A DNA stretch of 40,725 nucleotides, from NCBI GenBank assembly GCA_902775595.1, contig CACYNF010000012.1:1-40725 (forward strand), in the 5' to 3' direction. The notes under the pieces are model-generated. The model was not told the origin of the DNA and searched no databases. It saw nothing but the letters and a program-made list of their open reading frames with translations. Of the stretch, positions 1 through 9,599 are shown one piece after another. Made by a program: the position numbers and the translations under genes. Source of the DNA: an uncultured bacterium (GTDB lineage: Bacteria; Verrucomicrobiota; Kiritimatiellia; RFP12; UBA1067). Each line of letters begins with the position of its first letter. The first letter of the stretch is position 1.

Positions 1-1644
1 TCCGCCCATCGCTTCCATAAGACCGGCGACGTCATGTACTACGCTCCACGTCCAGTGCAGCGAATTGCCTTCGACGAAATCGCCGTCGCCCCACTTGATT
101 GGATTGAAGTCGTCGCGGAACTTGCCGTCGCGCCAGCGCCCGTTCGCGAGACGGTGCTTCGGGTCAATCACGTTGCGCGAGTTCCCGGCGTTCTTTCTGT
201 ACTGCGCCGTCTCCTGTTCGCTCTTGCCGATCGCCTTGCCGAACTGCCAGATACACCAGTCGTCGTAGGCGTATTCGAGCGTGCGCGCGACCGTTCCATG
301 CCGGCCGTGGTCGTGCGCGACATAGCCGAGCGAATTGTAGTCCGCGACGCCCCAGCGACCGGTCGCGCCCTGGTTCGGATGCTGGTTGTTCGCGCCGTGG
401 ACAAGTCCCTGCCACAGCGTCTCGGCATCGGCATTCCCGCGCGCGCCGCTGAGCCATGCGTCCGCGATGACGCTCGCGGAGTTGTTGCCAGTCATGCAGT
501 CGGAAAGCCCTGGGCTCGACCACTCCGGAAACCATCCGGCCTCCTTCCAACTGTTCTCGAGCCCCTCTGTCATCAGCGCGTTCACCTCGGGATAGGCGAA
601 GTTGAGAAGCGGGAAAAGCGCGCGGAACGTATCCCAGAATCCCGTCCCGACATAGAACGGTCCCTCGAAGACGCCGCCGGGCGTGGGGCTCCGGTGCACC
701 GCCTTCTTCGTTCTCGCATCAATGTCGTAGTACGCGCGCGGGAAAAGCGACGCGCGGTAGAGCGCCGTGTAGAACATGCGCTTTCGGTCGATGTCGGGCG
801 TCTCGGCCTTGAAGCGTCCGAGGACGCTGTTCCAGACCTTTGCGGACTCCGCGCGCACGGCGTCAAAGCTCCTGCCCGAGACCTCGGCCAGATTGGCGAC
901 GGCATATTCGCGGTCGACAAAGCTGGATGCCATCCGCGCCGTAAGCACGTCGCCGCGCCTCGCGGGGGCGAAACGGACGCAGCACCATGAGCCGCCGCCT
1001 TCGACGGACACGATCTCGCGGTCGAATTCGACGACGAACCGATTGCCGAAATCGTCTGCCACAGGCGTCGCGCGGCGTGCCGAAACACCATAGACCCGCC
1101 GCTTCTCTCGGTCGACCTCGACCTTTCCGTCACCGCCCATTGCATCCACGACGAAGCCGGGCTTCTCGGCATCGCCGTATGTGATGCGCATGACGCAAGA
1201 CCTCTTGGCTGCCGTCAGCTCAAATCCGATGTCGCTGTCACCGAGGTAGACGCGGTAGTAATCTGGACGAATCGTCTCCGCCTTGTGGCTGAAATGGCTG
1301 CGGCGGCTTTCCATCTTCTCGTCAACCGGGCCCGAAACGGGGACTACCGTGACCTGACCGAAGTCATTCATCCACGGACTCGGCTGGTGCGTGAGGCGCA
1401 TGCCGTAGAACTGCGTGCCCGTGTAGTCGTAAAACCACCCTTCGCTGTGTCCGGGCTTGGTGACAGGCGCCCACATGGGACCGCCCCACGGACGGCAGAT
1501 GGCGGGATACACGTTGCCCGCCGACAACGCGAACGAATTGATCGTACCCGTCGTCGCACGAACATAATCGAGAGGCTGCGAGTCGGCATGCGCTTCTGCG
1601 GCAAGGGCAATCGCACCTGCCGCCGCGACCACGGCTATTTTCAT
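1..1644 (-). CDS. GH92 family exo-alpha-mannosidase, 3' end cut by window edge
   Basis: The frame is open from an ATG at 1644 to the window edge, giving 548 residues of a family usually over 700. It starts with a signal peptide (MKIAVVAAAGAIALAAEAHA), so the enzyme is exported. GH92 hallmarks seen in order are CRPWGGPMW, GFWDTFRALFPLLN, EWSSPGLSDCMTGNNSAS, EYAYDDWCIW and, almost at the edge, FVEGNSLHWTW, the segment expected to hold the general-acid glutamate. The later catalytic-base segment lies outside the window. GH92 enzymes are calcium-dependent exo-acting alpha-mannosidases that trim mannose from N-glycans or mannans. The start is fixed by a 4-nt ATGA overlap with the stop of the upstream regulator gene, implying coupled translation in one operon. 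The linkage it cuts cannot be read from the sequence. Confidence 0.93.
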   Translation of the reverse strand, partial: MKIAVVAAAGAIALAAEAHADSQPLDYVRATTGTINSFALSAGNVYPAICRPWGGPMWAPVTKPGHSEGWFYDYTGTQFYGMRLTHQPSPWMNDFGQVTVVPVSGPVDEKMESRRSHFSHKAETIRPDYYRVYLGDSDIGFELTAAKRSCVMRITYGDAEKPGFVVDAMGGDGKVEVDREKRRVYGVSARRATPVADDFGNRFVVEFDREIVSVEGGGSWCCVRFAPARRGDVLTARMASSFVDREYAVANLAEVSGRSFDAVRAESAKVWNSVLGRFKAETPDIDRKRMFYTALYRASLFPRAYYDIDARTKKAVHRSPTPGGVFEGPFYVGTGFWDTFRALFPLLNFAYPEVNALMTEGLENSWKEAGWFPEWSSPGLSDCMTGNNSASVIADAWLSGARGNADAETLWQGLVHGANNQHPNQGATGRWGVADYNSLGYVAHDHGRHGTVARTLEYAYDDWCIWQFGKAIGKSEQETAQYRKNAGNSRNVIDPKHRLANGRWRDGKFRDDFNPIKWGDGDFVEGNSLHWTWSVVHDVAGLMEAMGG

Positions 1645-2822
1645 TTTGTCTTGCTTCTTTCTTTTGGACGCCGCGCATCGTGTCTGCGACGCGGCGGCGT
1701 GGACTGGGTTGTGCTCCGGATGGTCGAGGCGCGCTCGACCAAGGTCGCGTTCATGTATATCGTGGAAGGAGGGAGGGACGGATCGGCCATTCGGCGCAAG
1801 AGGGCTGCAAAGAGCGTCTGCGCGAGGCTCGCACAGGGCTGGCGTATGGTCGTGAGCGGAGGATTCTGAAGGGACGCGAGAGGTATGTCGTCAAAGCCCG
1901 CTACCATCAAGTCTTCCGGCACCCGCATGCCTAGCTTCTCCAGCGCGGCCATGAGCCTTATGGCGAGAAAGTCGTTTCCGCATATTATCGCGTCGGGGCG
2001 GTTACGCTTGCCGAGGATTCTGCTGAGCGCGGCCGTATCCTCCGGCATCGAGTAGATAGCGAAGTCGTGCGCCGCGCATCCTGACATCGAAACGGCGTAC
2101 TTCACGCCCTCCATACGGCCGAGGACGCTCAAGGACCAGTTGTCCTCCATCATGAAGGCGATCCGTTTCGCCCCGCTGCGGACGAGGCACTGCCCGATAA
2201 GCCGCCCGGCGTCGAAATTGTCTATGCCGACCAGGTCGTATTCGCTCCTCTCCGGCGTGGGCACTATGTCGTAGTCGAAAAGCGCAACAGGGATGCCCGC
2301 CTTGTCGAACAGCGAAAGGACCGAGCGGTTCACAGCAGGGCTGTCGCCCGGGAAGTCTATCGGCTGGTAGATGACTCCGGAAACGCCTTTGTCGACCAGG
2401 TTCCGCGCGATGCGAAGGAGTTTCTCCTGCCAGTTCACCGCGCCGTCGGGCAGAACTTCGACCATCTCCACGCCGTATCCGTTTCTCCCTGCTTCGCGCG
2501 CGAACTCCGCTATTATAGTCGGAAGGACGCCTCCCTCCCCTTCGCGAAAGGCGCCGGTTATCATTATCCCGATTTTCCCGCCCATCGTCCTCGCGCGGCG
2601 CGACACGTACATGCCCGAGCCCTGCCGCGCGAAGATGTAACCCTCGGCCTTCAGCTCGTCGAGAATGGACCGTATGTGCGTGCGTGAAACGGAAAAGCGG
2701 CGCATGAGGGCCCTCTCGCTCGGAAGCTTCCCGTTTGCGTAGCGTTTTTCCAATATGTTCCTGCGCAGCTCCTCAAATATCGCGCTGCGCTTCGTTCCAC
2801 TGTCGTGTTCGTCGCGATTCAT
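1641..2822 (-). CDS. GntR-LacI hybrid (AraR-like) transcription regulator
   Basis: A 393-residue sugar-responsive repressor type. Residues 8-75 form a GntR-type winged helix (LPSERALMRRFSVSRTHIRS, then a wing ending GSGMYVSRR). The rest is a LacI/periplasmic-binding-type effector domain, with GVIYQPID, VGIDNFDAGRLIGQ, AIICGNDFLAIRLM and VAGFDDIPLASLQNPPLTTI as landmarks. The frame also offers a GTG nine bases further upstream, but that codon overlaps the Shine-Dalgarno AGGAG. The ATG at 2822, eight bases downstream of AGGAG, is the better start. The gene sits 26 bp after the CotH-type gene and overlaps the following GH92 gene by 4 nt, so it should be a local regulator of this glycan locus. 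The effector is probably a mannoside or other sugar, which is inference. The C-terminal 30 residues are basic and not conserved-looking. Confidence 0.9.
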   Translation of the reverse strand: MNRDEHDSGTKRSAIFEELRRNILEKRYANGKLPSERALMRRFSVSRTHIRSILDELKAEGYIFARQGSGMYVSRRARTMGGKIGIMITGAFREGEGGVLPTIIAEFAREAGRNGYGVEMVEVLPDGAVNWQEKLLRIARNLVDKGVSGVIYQPIDFPGDSPAVNRSVLSLFDKAGIPVALFDYDIVPTPERSEYDLVGIDNFDAGRLIGQCLVRSGAKRIAFMMEDNWSLSVLGRMEGVKYAVSMSGCAAHDFAIYSMPEDTAALSRILGKRNRPDAIICGNDFLAIRLMAALEKLGMRVPEDLMVAGFDDIPLASLQNPPLTTIRQPCASLAQTLFAALLRRMADPSLPPSTIYMNATLVERASTIRSTTQSTPPRRRHDARRPKERSKTK

Positions 2823-2848
2823 TATATTCACTCCTGCGCTTTACAAAG

Positions 2849-5800
2849 TCACCTTATTTTGACTTTGAGGCCTTCATACTTCTCGCGCCACACGTTTCGC
2901 CGCTCCATGGCGCTCCATTCGCCGTCCTGCGAGAGAACGCGGGCGCAAAGCGTGGCAGGGACAAGCGGCGGACGCACTGGAGCCGAGTAGCGCACTGCGC
3001 CGCCAGACACCGTCCCGTCCTCCGACATGGGATCCGAACCGTCTAAAGTATACAAAATTTCGCCGTTCCCTGCAAGGGCAAACGTGCCGCCCGCCGAAAC
3101 CGGGCATCCATCGGCGAGAGCCAGCCCGTCCGCACCGAGTACGACTGGCGGATCGACGCTTGGATACCAGCCCCTCGCCCTGTACTGCGCAAGCATGAAG
3201 GGCATGCGGTTTTCGATGAACTCACGGCACTCGCCGCACGCGGCGAGCCAGGTCTCGCGCGTCTGCCCCTTGCGCGCCCACCGCGCCGCCTCGGCCACGA
3301 CGGCATCGTCGATTTCCGCCATGCGCGACGAAAACCGCGCCCACACGGCGTCGCACGTCAGCGCTCCGCCCTCCCGCAGACATTCCCTGTAGAACATGTC
3401 CGCGAACGCCATGCGGTAGCGGACGTTGCCGCAGAGTTTCATGTGGAGCTCCGACGGCGTGAAGTTGACGACGGACGCGAACGTCCGGTGTCGCTCGGAA
3501 GTCCCGTAGCCCGTAGGATCCTGGTCGTAGCGGCAGTATGCAGCGCGCTTGTCCGTCGAGTCGGCCGTTCCCATCGAGTGCTCGGCGTCGTGGCGGAGAA
3601 ACACGAAGCCGTCGTGCCCCGCGCCGTCAACCCTGTCGCGTAGCGCATAGAGGTTGTTGGCGTGGTTTCCCCATACGGACGCCGGGGAGTCGGCGTCCAC
3701 CGTATAGTGCGCCACAAGCATGTACGCCATGACGTTCACCGGATCGAGCAGCACGGGGTATGCGGGGTTGCGCGTGCCGTCGGGGTTCAGGCCCTGCGCC
3801 CTCATGTAGTTCGCGTCGTCGAAACCGAGATCGGCGAAGTCGCAGAGCGCGCGGTATGCGTCTATCGTGCCTTCGCTCGCGCCGAGAATGTAGTCCGACG
3901 TCTTTACGACATCCCAATCCTCCTTCTCCCCGCCCAGATAGGTGGAGGCGAAGTTCTCGTCGCCGCGTTCCTGAGTCTGGTAGAGACCCCAGTAGACGCC
4001 GTTTATGAAGAGGTGCAGGTAACGGCTTCTCGTATAGGCCACGCCGAGGTCGCGCTGCGTGTCGCGCGAGAACACCTCGTGCACGAACGTGTCTTTCATT
4101 GAGTCCTCGTTCGCCCACGAATAGTTCTGCGAAGTGCGCAGATCGACCTTGTCGAACTTCGACGCGCCTTCGTCGCCGAAAAGCGGATATTCGAGCTTTG
4201 AAAGTCCGTAGGAGCTGCGGAAAAAGAGCCGCAGCGAATGCTTGGCGTAGCTCTTCCCCCGGCTCGCCCCTCCGCGGATCCTCAGTCCCGCAGGGGCCGA
4301 GAAACCGTCGCCTCCCGAAGCCGGTGTGATCCATTCGACCATCGTCGCGCGCTCCCACTCGCGCCCGTCGCCTTGCGGGTTCACGTATATGCCAGTTTGG
4401 GAATCGAAAAGATTCGCCGGATCTATGACAATCGAAACGGTGTCGATTCCGTTCGTGAACGAGCGCACCAGCCTTTCGCCGTCTTTCCCGTTCACGACAG
4501 ACTGGTCCATGCCGTAGCGGAACGCATGCCCGTTCACCTCGCCGTCCGCGGGGAACCCTTCGGGGACCGATGAATCCTGCGACAGCACGTCGTCGAGGAA
4601 GATGTACGTCGCCGCGTTGTCGCGCTGGAGTATGCTTTGTCCGTCGACCGCCGCTGCGCGCAGGCATGTCGTCGAGGAAACTGCGACCGGTCTTTCGTAG
4701 AGCGTGCTTGCCGATGTCGGCGACGTGCCGTCGAGCGTGTAGCGTATTTCCGCCTCGCCGTTGGCCGGACAAGAGATTTCGACTTCGAAGGAATCCGTCT
4801 TGTAGCCATGCGCGACGGAGAATTCGACCGGATCCGTCGGCGCCGTGTACTCATCCTCGGCGTTATCCGCGCCCGGAGTGGGGGCTTTGTAGTAGACTAG
4901 ACCGCCAGACTGTCCAATCCCCTGAGAAAAGTCCTTTATCGCCTCGGTGAAGTCCACCCTGTGCACCAGTCCTCCCGCGGTGTCGGCGATGAACAACGGC
5001 TCTCCGGAAGAGGAAAGTCCGATGCGCACATACGCCTCGCTCTCATCGAACGATTCGTACGACTTGTCTGCCCAGACAATCTTGCAGCCTCCGGACGGAA
5101 TGGTGCAGTCTCCTTCTATCTTCGTCCACTTCGAGATTTTCTTGTCGGGGCCGTCGAAAAGATACCAGCCTGCGAGGTCTACTTCGAACGGCGCCGAATT
5201 GCGTATTTCGATCCAGTCGAGCTCCTTGCCGCCCCGAGCGGTCGCGAGCGTGTCGCCGTTCGACGCCATTATCTCGTTTATGCGTATGACGTCCTTCGCC
5301 GCATAGACGCGCGGGAGCGAATCCTCCGGACAGACCGAATCCTCATAGCCCACCGCGTAGCCGGCGTATGGCGAGCCTATCAAATAGCCTGTCTCTGCGG
5401 CGAACTCCAGCGTCGCCACGCTTCCGGCGGGGGCAACGAACGCGCCGCTTGAGTCCTTTTCCAGCGCCGTGCCCGCGACGCTTGCGGAGACGAGCGCGGC
5501 ACCCTCGACCGCAGGGCACGAAAACGCGACGGTCGCACCGTCGCTTTCGTAGTCTCCGGCAAGGGAATCGACGCTACTGACGCCGCCAAAGGCGAACGAG
5601 GCTACTTCCGCAGCGTCGCCGCCGAAAGCGAGCGGAATCCATTCCCGCGAGGACGCATCGACGAGGACAGTTTGGCCTATGCAATATCTCGCGACAAGCG
5701 AATCGCCGGAAAGCCTGAACGAAACCGAGATAGACACGGCATCCCCGCCGTCTGGAGCCGCCCCCGAAAGGCGCGCCCATGTGTTAGTGCCGTCTTCTTC

Positions 5801-6040
5801 GGCAAGACACCAGAAACTGCCGTCGAACGCTGCAAGTGAAACGCCGCCTTGCGGCTCCGGGAGATATTCTCCGCATTCCGTAGGAGCCGAGAAGCGGACC
5901 GTCGCGACACGGTCCGACGCCGGACGAGCTGCGACCAGCGAGTATTTGAGATTGTCCGCGTCCGACGATCCGGTCCATTCTCCGCATCCGGGGACGGACG
6001 CGTCGAACCACACGGCCGCGATTACCGCAAGAACAATCAC
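2849..6040 (-). CDS. Exported lamin-tail / chitobiase-like / CotH-domain surface protein
   Basis: A 1063-residue modular surface protein. It has a short hydrophobic N-terminus (residues 1-12, signal-like but with no basic n-region) and a beta-rich domain to about 245. A lamin-tail domain follows at 250-385 (INEIMASN, LDWIEIRNSAPFEVDLAGWY), then a chitobiase C-terminal-type domain at 405-475 (IRYTLDGTSPT). The CotH-type region spans about 535-890 (GLRIRGGASRG, HSLRLFFRSSYG, LHLFINGVYWGLYQTQER, FLRHDAEHSMG). A second YTLDGSDP domain lies near 990-1045. CotH proteins are atypical kinase-fold proteins, and the bacterial lamin-tail versions are secreted, but the function here is unknown. The start is a GTG overlapping the TGA of the preceding mannosidase (GTGA), with AGGGG five bases upstream. 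The chain ends in LKVKIR, nearly the same tail as the beta-helix protein two genes upstream. Confidence 0.85.
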   Translation of the reverse strand: MIVLAVIAAVWFDASVPGCGEWTGSSDADNLKYSLVAARPASDRVATVRFSAPTECGEYLPEPQGGVSLAAFDGSFWCLAEEDGTNTWARLSGAAPDGGDAVSISVSFRLSGDSLVARYCIGQTVLVDASSREWIPLAFGGDAAEVASFAFGGVSSVDSLAGDYESDGATVAFSCPAVEGAALVSASVAGTALEKDSSGAFVAPAGSVATLEFAAETGYLIGSPYAGYAVGYEDSVCPEDSLPRVYAAKDVIRINEIMASNGDTLATARGGKELDWIEIRNSAPFEVDLAGWYLFDGPDKKISKWTKIEGDCTIPSGGCKIVWADKSYESFDESEAYVRIGLSSSGEPLFIADTAGGLVHRVDFTEAIKDFSQGIGQSGGLVYYKAPTPGADNAEDEYTAPTDPVEFSVAHGYKTDSFEVEISCPANGEAEIRYTLDGTSPTSASTLYERPVAVSSTTCLRAAAVDGQSILQRDNAATYIFLDDVLSQDSSVPEGFPADGEVNGHAFRYGMDQSVVNGKDGERLVRSFTNGIDTVSIVIDPANLFDSQTGIYVNPQGDGREWERATMVEWITPASGGDGFSAPAGLRIRGGASRGKSYAKHSLRLFFRSSYGLSKLEYPLFGDEGASKFDKVDLRTSQNYSWANEDSMKDTFVHEVFSRDTQRDLGVAYTRSRYLHLFINGVYWGLYQTQERGDENFASTYLGGEKEDWDVVKTSDYILGASEGTIDAYRALCDFADLGFDDANYMRAQGLNPDGTRNPAYPVLLDPVNVMAYMLVAHYTVDADSPASVWGNHANNLYALRDRVDGAGHDGFVFLRHDAEHSMGTADSTDKRAAYCRYDQDPTGYGTSERHRTFASVVNFTPSELHMKLCGNVRYRMAFADMFYRECLREGGALTCDAVWARFSSRMAEIDDAVVAEAARWARKGQTRETWLAACGECREFIENRMPFMLAQYRARGWYPSVDPPVVLGADGLALADGCPVSAGGTFALAGNGEILYTLDGSDPMSEDGTVSGGAVRYSAPVRPPLVPATLCARVLSQDGEWSAMERRNVWREKYEGLKVKIR

Positions 6041-9000
6041 CTGTCCCCTTTCCGCTCGCGGACTGGACTCATTTCAAACTCCAGCTTTCCGCCCTTTGCG
6101 ACATCCTTGTGCCTCAAGACGAATCCCGCAAGCGGACGACCGTTTAGCCTGACGGACTTCACGTACTTGTTTTCGCGCGAGAGGTTCTTCGCCAAGACGG
6201 TGAACCGCTTCCCGTTCCCGACATCGAACGACACCTTCGGCAACTGCGGAGCGCCGAGCACGTATTCGCCGCTCGCGGGGTTCAGCGGATAGAATCCCGC
6301 CGCCGAAAGCAGGTACCATGCGCTCATCTGTCCGCAGTCCTCGTTGCCGCAAAGCCCGTCGGGGGCGGCCCTGTAGAACTTGTCGCAGATCTCGCGCACG
6401 AGCTCCTCCGTGCGCCAGCCCTTGCCGAAATACCTGAACAGATACGCCGTATGGTGTCCTGGCTCGTTGCCGTGGGCGTACTGTCCGATGAGTCCCGTCA
6501 CGTCCGAAGTGAACCCCATGCCTTCCGCTTTCTCGGGCTGTGCGAAGAGCGCTTCGAGCTTCGAGGCGGCCTTCTCCTTGCCGCCCAGCGCGGCGGCGAG
6601 CCCTTCCGGATCGTGCAGCACGTGCCACGTCCACTGCCAGGAGTTGCCCTCCGTGAAGTCGTTCTCGCGGCTTGCGTCATGTCCGAGCGCGAACGGATTG
6701 AACGGCTCGCGCCAGTTGCCCGCCGAGTCGCGTCCGCGCGCGAATCCCGTCGAAGGGTCTATGACGTTTTTCCAGTATCCCGCCCTCTTCGCGAAGAACC
6801 TGGCGTCATCCGCGTGTCCGAGCGCCTTCGCCATCTTCGCAGCGCACCAGTCGTCGTATGCGCATTCCAGCAGGCGCGAGACGGATTCCGACCTTATCTT
6901 GTCGAATGGATAGTATCCGTATCTGTCGAGCTCGTCCCAGTTCTCCTTCTGGCGGCGGGGGTGGTTCTCGCGCAGAGTGGCGCGTATGGCCCGGTAAACG
7001 CGTTCCGGATCGTTGCCGCCGAGAAGTCCCTTGAAATAGGCGTCGGCGAGCAGAGGAATCGAGTGCGTGCCGATCATGCACTGGTTGTCCTTGCCCCACA
7101 ACGCCCAGATCGGCAGGAATCCGGCGATGCTCTGGTGCTCGACGCAGGACGCGACCATCGGCGCTATCTTCTCCGGCACGAGAATCGTGTACAGCGGATT
7201 GGCCGCGCGGAAGGTATCCCAGAACGAGAAAGTCGAGTAGTATTCGCCGCAGGGGGACTTCTTGACTATATCCTCGTCGCCGCGATACTCGCCGTCGACG
7301 TCGGCCATGTTCACGGGCTGCAGGAAAAGATGGTACAGCGCGGTGTAGAAAGTCTCGAGTTCCGCCGCGCCGCCTTTGGCGGTCATCTTCGAAAGCATCC
7401 CGTTCCACGCCGCCCTCGCGTCCGCCTTCGTCTTCGCGAAGTCCCAGCCGGGGATTTCCGCGTAGAGATTCCGGCGGGCCTTTCCGGGCGAGACAGAAGA
7501 CAGGCCGATCTTCATGGTCAGCGTCTCGCCGCGCTTCATGTCGAACCGGAAATTGCGGCGTCCCGCGTCGCGTCTGCCGCCGGTGGCGGGCAGATCGGAA
7601 AAGCCGGACCAGTCCCTGTCGAATTCAAGCGAGAATGCGAAAGTCCTGTGCACCCATCCCCAGCGCCGCTTCTCGCCTTCGAATCTGCGTCTGCCGTCGT
7701 CGGAGATCTTGACGTCGTGCATCTGATCCCTGCCCGGATCGCCGATCGCCCACTGGTTGTCGAACATTATGTTCGCGCCGCCTCCGTCGAGAAAAGTGAA
7801 GCGGTATATCGCGCAGTGCGGACTTACGGAAACCTCCACTCGCGTCCTGGACCTGCCGAGGTCAACCGCGTAATAGCCGGGCTCCATCGTTTCCGAACCC
7901 TTGTCAAAATCGCTCGAAAAACCGTCTTCGCGCGATGGGCCGCAATACGGGAAGAACAGGAAATCGCCGAGGTCGGTGCATCCCGTGCCGCTGAGGTGCG
8001 TCTGCGAGAAGCCTTTGATTTCCTTCTCTTCGAAGCGGTATCCCGAGCAATGTCCCCACCCGTCGCAGCCGGTGTCGGGTCCGGCCTGGACCAATCCGAA
8101 CGGATATGCCGCGCCCGGAAACGCATGCCCGTTCCCGCCCGTGCCGATTTCGGGTCGCACCCATGAGGACAAATCGTTCGGAGGCGGCTCTATCTCGCCG
8201 CGAGACACCATGTTCCAGACGAGTTCCCCGAACAACGTGTTGGCCCAGGCGAACCAGCTTCGCGAATACTTCGCCGGATCGTCCGCGTCCACGCCTTCGT
8301 GCATGAAGCCGGTTCCGGCGGTGCAGTTCGCGAGCGCCGAAAGGCACTCTTTCGCCTCTCCGGACGTCTGGGCGGTAAGCGCGCGCATTATGATCGACAT
8401 CGGCCAGACGCGCCCCTTCTCCGTGTGGGGCGAGCCTATTCCCTTCAGCGCCTTGCCTTCGAACCAGAAGGGGTTGTCGCGGCTCAGGACGAAGCGCCTC
8501 GTGTTGAGATACACGGGATCGTCCTTGTCGACGCCGCACAGGTAGGGAAGCGAAAGAAGGGACGGTGCGTTGGCGTCGTCCATCAAAAGCGCCCCGCCGC
8601 GTCCGTCGACCTCGAACGCGTAGATCTCGCCGTACTTCTCCGTCTTGACCACGGCGTGGCTGCGCAGCGCCTCGCGGACTTCTCCGGCGAGGGCGCGGCA
8701 CTCGTCCGCAAGGCGCTTCGCTCCGTTCGCGCTCTCGAGGACTTCCGCCGTCTTCTCAAGGACGTCTGCGGCGAAGAAATTCGACGGCACGAGGAACGGA
8801 TACGTGCACGAATCGTCGGAAGGACGGAACGCGCTCGCTATCAGTCCGACGGGCTTTACTTCCGGGCCCCAGCCGGCGTTCGTCAAGGTGTCGGTCGCCT
8901 TCGCGTTTTCGCGTTCGAAGCGGTAGGACGTCCTCTGTCCGCCCTTCCGCTGTTGCTCGCGCATCGCCGCAAGGACTGTTCCGACGGCATCGAGCCATCT

Positions 9001-9570
9001 GTCGCCAAAGGGGGTTTTGTCGCCCGTAGCCTTCCAATAGCCATGCGCAAGGCGCAGCGGATAGCACAAGGAGTCGAGCTCGTACTTGCGCTCGTGCACC
9101 CCCGGCTTCATTTCGGTTTTGTCGCTCTTCCATTGGCTCTCTCGCTTTTCGTCGTCGTAGAAGGCGTTGGCGTAGGGGTCGTGCAAAAGGCAGTCGAACT
9201 GACGCACAAGCAGGTCGCGGACGAGATTCCGCACGGCAGGGTCGTCCTTCGCGAACCTGAGATACGGCCATACCTGCTGGCCCGAGTCCCTGAGCCACAT
9301 GGCGTCTATATCGCCGGTGATGACGTAGCCTTTGCCCTTCACCGTCGTGTCAAGCGTGTTCGGGTAGCATGCCTCGAACATCTTCCTGATGCGCTGGTCG
9401 CCTATTTTCGCTGCGACTGCGGCAACCGCCCTGTCTACGGTTTCCGAGCGCAATGTGCGCTTTTCGGCCGCCGGACGCGAATACGGTCTGCAACCTGGCG
9501 GACATTCGGCCGCGCCTGCGGCTTTCGCGAACAAGGCGACAACACCAACCAAAACGACTCCTGTCTTCAT
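6037..9570 (-). CDS. Two-enzyme alpha-mannosidase: GH125 fused to GH92
   Basis: A 1177-residue exported protein with a signal peptide starting MKTGVVLVGVVALFAKAAG. The open frame runs 26 codons further upstream, but that part lacks a signal and overlaps the previous gene, so ATG 9570 is chosen. Residues about 45-460 match GH125, exo-alpha-1,6-mannosidases: CYPNTLDTTV, YVITGDIDAMWLRDSGQQVW, YPFLVPSNFFA and LLMDDANAPSLLSLPYL. Residues about 470-1170 match GH92: GTGGNGHAFPGAAYPFGLVQ, FSFWDTFRAANPLYTIL, FTEGNSWQWTWH, HGNEPGHHTAYLF and CGNEDCGQMSAWYLLSAAGF. Both active-site neighbourhoods look complete, so both halves should be active. Two exo-mannosidases in one chain suggest sequential trimming of branched mannose glycans. 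It lies 29 bp after the beta-helix gene and overlaps the CotH gene by 4 nt. Confidence 0.92.
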   Translation of the reverse strand: MKTGVVLVGVVALFAKAAGAAECPPGCRPYSRPAAEKRTLRSETVDRAVAAVAAKIGDQRIRKMFEACYPNTLDTTVKGKGYVITGDIDAMWLRDSGQQVWPYLRFAKDDPAVRNLVRDLLVRQFDCLLHDPYANAFYDDEKRESQWKSDKTEMKPGVHERKYELDSLCYPLRLAHGYWKATGDKTPFGDRWLDAVGTVLAAMREQQRKGGQRTSYRFERENAKATDTLTNAGWGPEVKPVGLIASAFRPSDDSCTYPFLVPSNFFAADVLEKTAEVLESANGAKRLADECRALAGEVREALRSHAVVKTEKYGEIYAFEVDGRGGALLMDDANAPSLLSLPYLCGVDKDDPVYLNTRRFVLSRDNPFWFEGKALKGIGSPHTEKGRVWPMSIIMRALTAQTSGEAKECLSALANCTAGTGFMHEGVDADDPAKYSRSWFAWANTLFGELVWNMVSRGEIEPPPNDLSSWVRPEIGTGGNGHAFPGAAYPFGLVQAGPDTGCDGWGHCSGYRFEEKEIKGFSQTHLSGTGCTDLGDFLFFPYCGPSREDGFSSDFDKGSETMEPGYYAVDLGRSRTRVEVSVSPHCAIYRFTFLDGGGANIMFDNQWAIGDPGRDQMHDVKISDDGRRRFEGEKRRWGWVHRTFAFSLEFDRDWSGFSDLPATGGRRDAGRRNFRFDMKRGETLTMKIGLSSVSPGKARRNLYAEIPGWDFAKTKADARAAWNGMLSKMTAKGGAAELETFYTALYHLFLQPVNMADVDGEYRGDEDIVKKSPCGEYYSTFSFWDTFRAANPLYTILVPEKIAPMVASCVEHQSIAGFLPIWALWGKDNQCMIGTHSIPLLADAYFKGLLGGNDPERVYRAIRATLRENHPRRQKENWDELDRYGYYPFDKIRSESVSRLLECAYDDWCAAKMAKALGHADDARFFAKRAGYWKNVIDPSTGFARGRDSAGNWREPFNPFALGHDASRENDFTEGNSWQWTWHVLHDPEGLAAALGGKEKAASKLEALFAQPEKAEGMGFTSDVTGLIGQYAHGNEPGHHTAYLFRYFGKGWRTEELVREICDKFYRAAPDGLCGNEDCGQMSAWYLLSAAGFYPLNPASGEYVLGAPQLPKVSFDVGNGKRFTVLAKNLSRENKYVKSVRLNGRPLAGFVLRHKDVAKGGKLEFEMSPVRERKGDR

Positions 9571-9599
9571 CTTACCGTCTTTTCTGGCCAAATGCCGTT

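Noticed and set aside
6451-8166. A 571-codon plus-strand frame inside the mannosidase gene
   Set aside because: It is antisense to the well-supported GH125-GH92 gene, with low-complexity Arg/Val/Ala composition.
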